From JAAYJR01 sp964540755 (GTDB lineage Bacteria; Bacteroidota; Bacteroidia; Bacteroidales; Prolixibacteraceae): a stretch of DNA of 8,964 bases. Both the position numbers and the translations under genes were made by a program. Location: positions 1 through 8,964 of the forward strand of contig CAZIOB010000006.1 in the NCBI GenBank assembly GCA_964540755.1, given 5' to 3'. Positions 6,574 through 8,964 of this stretch are shown piece after piece (the first letter of the stretch is position 1; each line of letters opens with the position of its first letter). The notes beneath the pieces are model-generated. The model did no database searches. It saw nothing but the letters and a program-made list of their open reading frames with translations, and was not told the origin of the DNA.

Positions 6574-8127
6574 ATGAAACAAATCAAATTGAATCTGTTA
6601 TTATTAATATTGGTGGCGCCATTACTCTTCGGTTCCTGTCAAAGGAAAGCCAAAAAGCCAAATATTATTTTTCTTCTGACTGATGATCAAAGGGATAATA
6701 CTTTTAGTTGTATGGGGCATCCCTGGGTTAATACCCCAAATATCGATAATCTTATTCAAAACGGCGTAAGATTTAGCAATACTTATATTGCCGAGCCGGT
6801 CTGCTCACCAAGCAGGGTTTCAATTTTAACGGGAGTCCATGAGCGTGTTCACGGGGTTGGTTTTACATCTTCTTATCATCTGACTGACGACCAGTGGGAG
6901 GATACTTATCCTGCAATGCTTGGAAAAAACGGCTATTTTACAGGATTTATAGGTAAATTCGGAGTGGAATATTATACTTTCAATGCAGAAGAAAAGTTTG
7001 ATTACTGGTGGGCGCATGACGGATGGACAAAATTTTTCCCCAAGGAATATGATAATAAAAGTACAATACCTTATCATAAAGCAGAAAATAATATTATTAC
7101 TCCCATAATGGGTGAGGCAATAAAGGATTTCATTGAGAAATCCCCTGAGGATAAGCCGTTTTGCTTGTCAGTTAGTTTTAATGTGCCGCACGGCAGCCAG
7201 ACAATGTCTATGTATGATACTGACGAAGGAAGGATAATGATGGCTCCCGCCAACGAGAACCCGATGCTTAAAGGGCATCCGTTATATGGTGATCTTTACC
7301 GGAATCTTGATATTGATATTCCTGATCAGGTTGGCAGTGATCCATACAGGCATATTCCTGAATTTATTCTGGATCAGGAGCAAGGCCGGAAGAGACTTTA
7401 TATTTATGATTATAATGAGATATCAGACAGGGAGCATCATATTCGCTATTATCAGACTATAACTGGTGTTGACAAGGTTGTGGGGGATATGATGAAAAGT
7501 CTGGAAGAACGGGGTATGGAAGATAATACCATAATAATTTTTGCCAGTGATCACGGACTGCTTATGGGAGAATACGGGATGGGTGGCAAGGCCCTTTTGT
7601 ATGACCTTACTTCCAAAATTCCTTGTTTTGTATATGATCCCGGACTTAAAGCTTCTCTAAAGGGACAAACAATTGATAAACTGGTAACCAGTCTTGATAT
7701 TACTTCTACTATCCTTGATTATGCAGGTCTTTCCCCTGCAGAACACATGGAAGGTAAAAGTCTTAAACCCTTAATTCATGGCAAAGATACGGAATGGAGA
7801 GAAGAGATTTTTTTGGAAAGCCTTTATACTGGCCGGGATAATCCTTTTAGTGAAGGAATACGTCAAGGCGACTGGAAATATATCCGTATGTATGACGGAG
7901 TGTTAAATTACAAAGAAAGTGATCTTGATTTTTCCGGACGGGCTCCGGCTTATGAGCAGCTTTTTAATCTGAAGGAAGATCCGGGAGAAAACAATAATCT
8001 GATAAACCGGTATGAAGGTTCAGAAATGCTTAAAAGATTCAGGGAAAAGACGCAGGAATATTCTGAAGATTTGAACACAAAGAGAAAAAATTATACGGAG
8101 GTGAAAAATTGTGAACTGGGGAGATAA
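6574..8127 (+). CDS. S1-family sulfatase, predicted lipoprotein
   Basis: This is a 517-residue formylglycine-dependent sulfatase that would remove sulfate esters from a glycan outside the cytoplasm. A signal peptide with basic start 'MKQIKLN' and hydrophobic core ends at Cys22 in 'LLFGSC', a Bacteroidota-like lipobox, so it is likely a surface or outer-membrane lipoprotein. The domain begins at 'KPNIIFLLTDDQR', where Asp37 and Asp38 are calcium ligands. The modification motif C-x-P-S-R is Cys77-Ser-Pro-Ser-Arg81. Further conserved sites are Lys128 in 'IGKFG', His206 in 'VPHGS', Asp326-His327 in 'ASDHG', and Lys339 in 'GGKALLYD'. The C-terminal subdomain shows 'GDWKYIRMYDG' and 'EQLFNLKEDPGE', typical of the family. 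No catalytic residue is missing. Sulfate position and sugar cannot be read from sequence; fucose or a neighbouring residue is inferred from the fucosidase. It needs an anaerobic or aerobic formylglycine-generating enzyme encoded elsewhere. Confidence 0.93.
   Translation: MKQIKLNLLLLILVAPLLFGSCQRKAKKPNIIFLLTDDQRDNTFSCMGHPWVNTPNIDNLIQNGVRFSNTYIAEPVCSPSRVSILTGVHERVHGVGFTSSYHLTDDQWEDTYPAMLGKNGYFTGFIGKFGVEYYTFNAEEKFDYWWAHDGWTKFFPKEYDNKSTIPYHKAENNIITPIMGEAIKDFIEKSPEDKPFCLSVSFNVPHGSQTMSMYDTDEGRIMMAPANENPMLKGHPLYGDLYRNLDIDIPDQVGSDPYRHIPEFILDQEQGRKRLYIYDYNEISDREHHIRYYQTITGVDKVVGDMMKSLEERGMEDNTIIIFASDHGLLMGEYGMGGKALLYDLTSKIPCFVYDPGLKASLKGQTIDKLVTSLDITSTILDYAGLSPAEHMEGKSLKPLIHGKDTEWREEIFLESLYTGRDNPFSEGIRQGDWKYIRMYDGVLNYKESDLDFSGRAPAYEQLFNLKEDPGENNNLINRYEGSEMLKRFREKTQEYSEDLNTKRKNYTEVKNCELGR
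8118..8123 (+). promoter_or_regulatory. Ribosome binding site of the second sulfatase, inside the first sulfatase gene
   Basis: GGGGAG lies 5 bases before the ATG at 8129, within the last codons of the upstream gene. The stop TAA (8125-8127) is separated from the next ATG by one base. This arrangement implies one transcript and probable translational coupling. Confidence 0.6.
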
Positions 8128-8128
8128 A

Positions 8129-8964
8129 ATGAGAGTTATGAAATATTTAATTGGTTTTGCTATAGCTTTATTGTCTGTAATTAACTGTGTTAACGGACAA
8201 AGTTTAACTGCAACCAAACCTAATGTCATTATAATTCTGGCGGATGACATGAGTTATTATGATCTTAGCGGACTGGGACAAATACATTTTTCCACACCAA
8301 ATCTGGACAGGTTGCTTAAGCAGGGTTTATTCTTTAGCGAAGCGTATGCGGGAGCTTGTGAATGTGCCCCGTCAAGGGCAAGTTTGCTGACAGGGAAGCA
8401 CATGGGACATTGCACTGTAAGGGAAAATGTGTCGGTTAGAGGCCAGGAGCATCTGTTAAATGGTGATATAACAATAGCTGAGATGCTCAAAGAGGCTGAT
8501 TATACCACCGGCATGGTTGGTAAATGGGGGGTAGGGCTTCCGGGAACGGAGGGTGTGCCGAACAGGCAGGGTTTTGATTATTCCTGTGGTTTTTATGATC
8601 AGTCCAGGGCACATAGTTATTACCCTTTTTATATCATGGAAAATGACAGTGTTATTCCCATACCTGAAAATTACGGGTATGACATGAACTATACTTATAT
8701 CCATGCACGTTCTCCGGTTGGGTTACACAATTATAATGAGGATGGTATATTAATTCCAGAAGGCGTTTCCGATCCGGCTGAAGCTGTTAATTCCCAGTTG
8801 TATATCCATGAGAAGGCAATCTCGTTCATAGAGAAAAATTATAAAAGTCCTTTTTTACTCTATTATGCGACCCAGCTTCCACATGGCCCTACCATTGTTC
8901 CTGATCTTGGGGAATATAAAGACAAGCCGTGGGACCAGAAACATAAAGAATGGGCTGCAATGAT
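8129..8964 (+). CDS. Second S1-family sulfatase, arylsulfatase-like (3' end beyond window)
   Basis: The first 278 codons are present and the gene is cut by the window edge. The ATG at 8129 has a good ribosome binding site; Met4 (8138) is an alternative. A hydrophobic signal peptide (about 5-20) is followed by 'NCVNGQSL'. The residue before Cys20 is Asn, which does not fit a lipobox, so cleavage by signal peptidase I near 'VNG|Q' and a periplasmic enzyme are more likely. The sulfatase core shows Asp39-Asp40 in 'LADDMSYYDL', the formylglycine motif Cys79-Ala-Pro-Ser-Arg83 followed by 'ASLLTGKH', Lys132 in 'VGKWGVG', and His252 in 'LPHGP'. The closing metal ligands lie past the edge. It resembles arylsulfatase A-type S1 enzymes and is clearly different from the sulfatase just upstream, so the pair probably removes different sulfate groups from the same glycan rather than being a recent duplication. 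Confidence 0.92.
   Translation, partial: MRVMKYLIGFAIALLSVINCVNGQSLTATKPNVIIILADDMSYYDLSGLGQIHFSTPNLDRLLKQGLFFSEAYAGACECAPSRASLLTGKHMGHCTVRENVSVRGQEHLLNGDITIAEMLKEADYTTGMVGKWGVGLPGTEGVPNRQGFDYSCGFYDQSRAHSYYPFYIMENDSVIPIPENYGYDMNYTYIHARSPVGLHNYNEDGILIPEGVSDPAEAVNSQLYIHEKAISFIEKNYKSPFLLYYATQLPHGPTIVPDLGEYKDKPWDQKHKEWAAM

Noticed and set aside
1..8964. CRISPR array, tRNA, rRNA, or a SusC/SusD pair.
   Set aside because: No regularly spaced repeats, no cloverleaf or rRNA-like sequence, and no TonB-dependent receptor or SusD-like protein was found on either strand.

Overview
The window looks like a chromosomal segment of a Bacteroidota bacterium, probably a marine or anaerobic polysaccharide degrader. 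The evidence is AT-rich DNA, one clean TAnnTTTG-type -7 box, mostly weak Shine-Dalgarno sequences, lipoprotein-type signal peptides, and a cluster of exported sulfatases with an alpha-L-fucosidase. The order or genus cannot be fixed from this sequence.

Left part (1-2283): housekeeping or unassigned genes. A gene start runs off the left edge on the minus strand. Next come an orphan 82-residue ORF that may be a transposase remnant, a DUF2249-type protein, and a well-conserved cyclopropane-fatty-acyl-phospholipid synthase (cfa) with a strong ribosome binding site.

Middle (2418-6144, minus strand): a uroporphyrinogen-decarboxylase-superfamily protein is followed downstream by a GH29 alpha-L-fucosidase lipoprotein. 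The fucosidase carries a discoidin/CBM32-like domain and, fused in frame at its C-terminus, a complete RhaM-type (COG3254) sugar mutarotase. An intrinsic terminator lies downstream at 2418-2448 and separates this unit from the convergent cfa gene.

Right part (6145-8964): a 429-base divergent spacer holds a 112-base imperfect palindrome. Two S1-type sulfatases then follow on the plus strand, one base apart. The second runs off the right edge. Both carry the Cys-type formylglycine motif.

Taken together, the right two thirds reads as part of a locus for a sulfated, fucose-containing glycan (fucoidan-like or a sulfated host glycan). The sulfatases would remove sulfate, the fucosidase would release L-fucose, and the fused mutarotase would equilibrate its anomers. 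No SusC/SusD pair, transporter, regulator or fucose catabolic gene is in the window, so the substrate is inferred. The most unusual items are the fucosidase-mutarotase fusion, the methyltransferase-like UroD-superfamily gene in this context, and the large palindrome.
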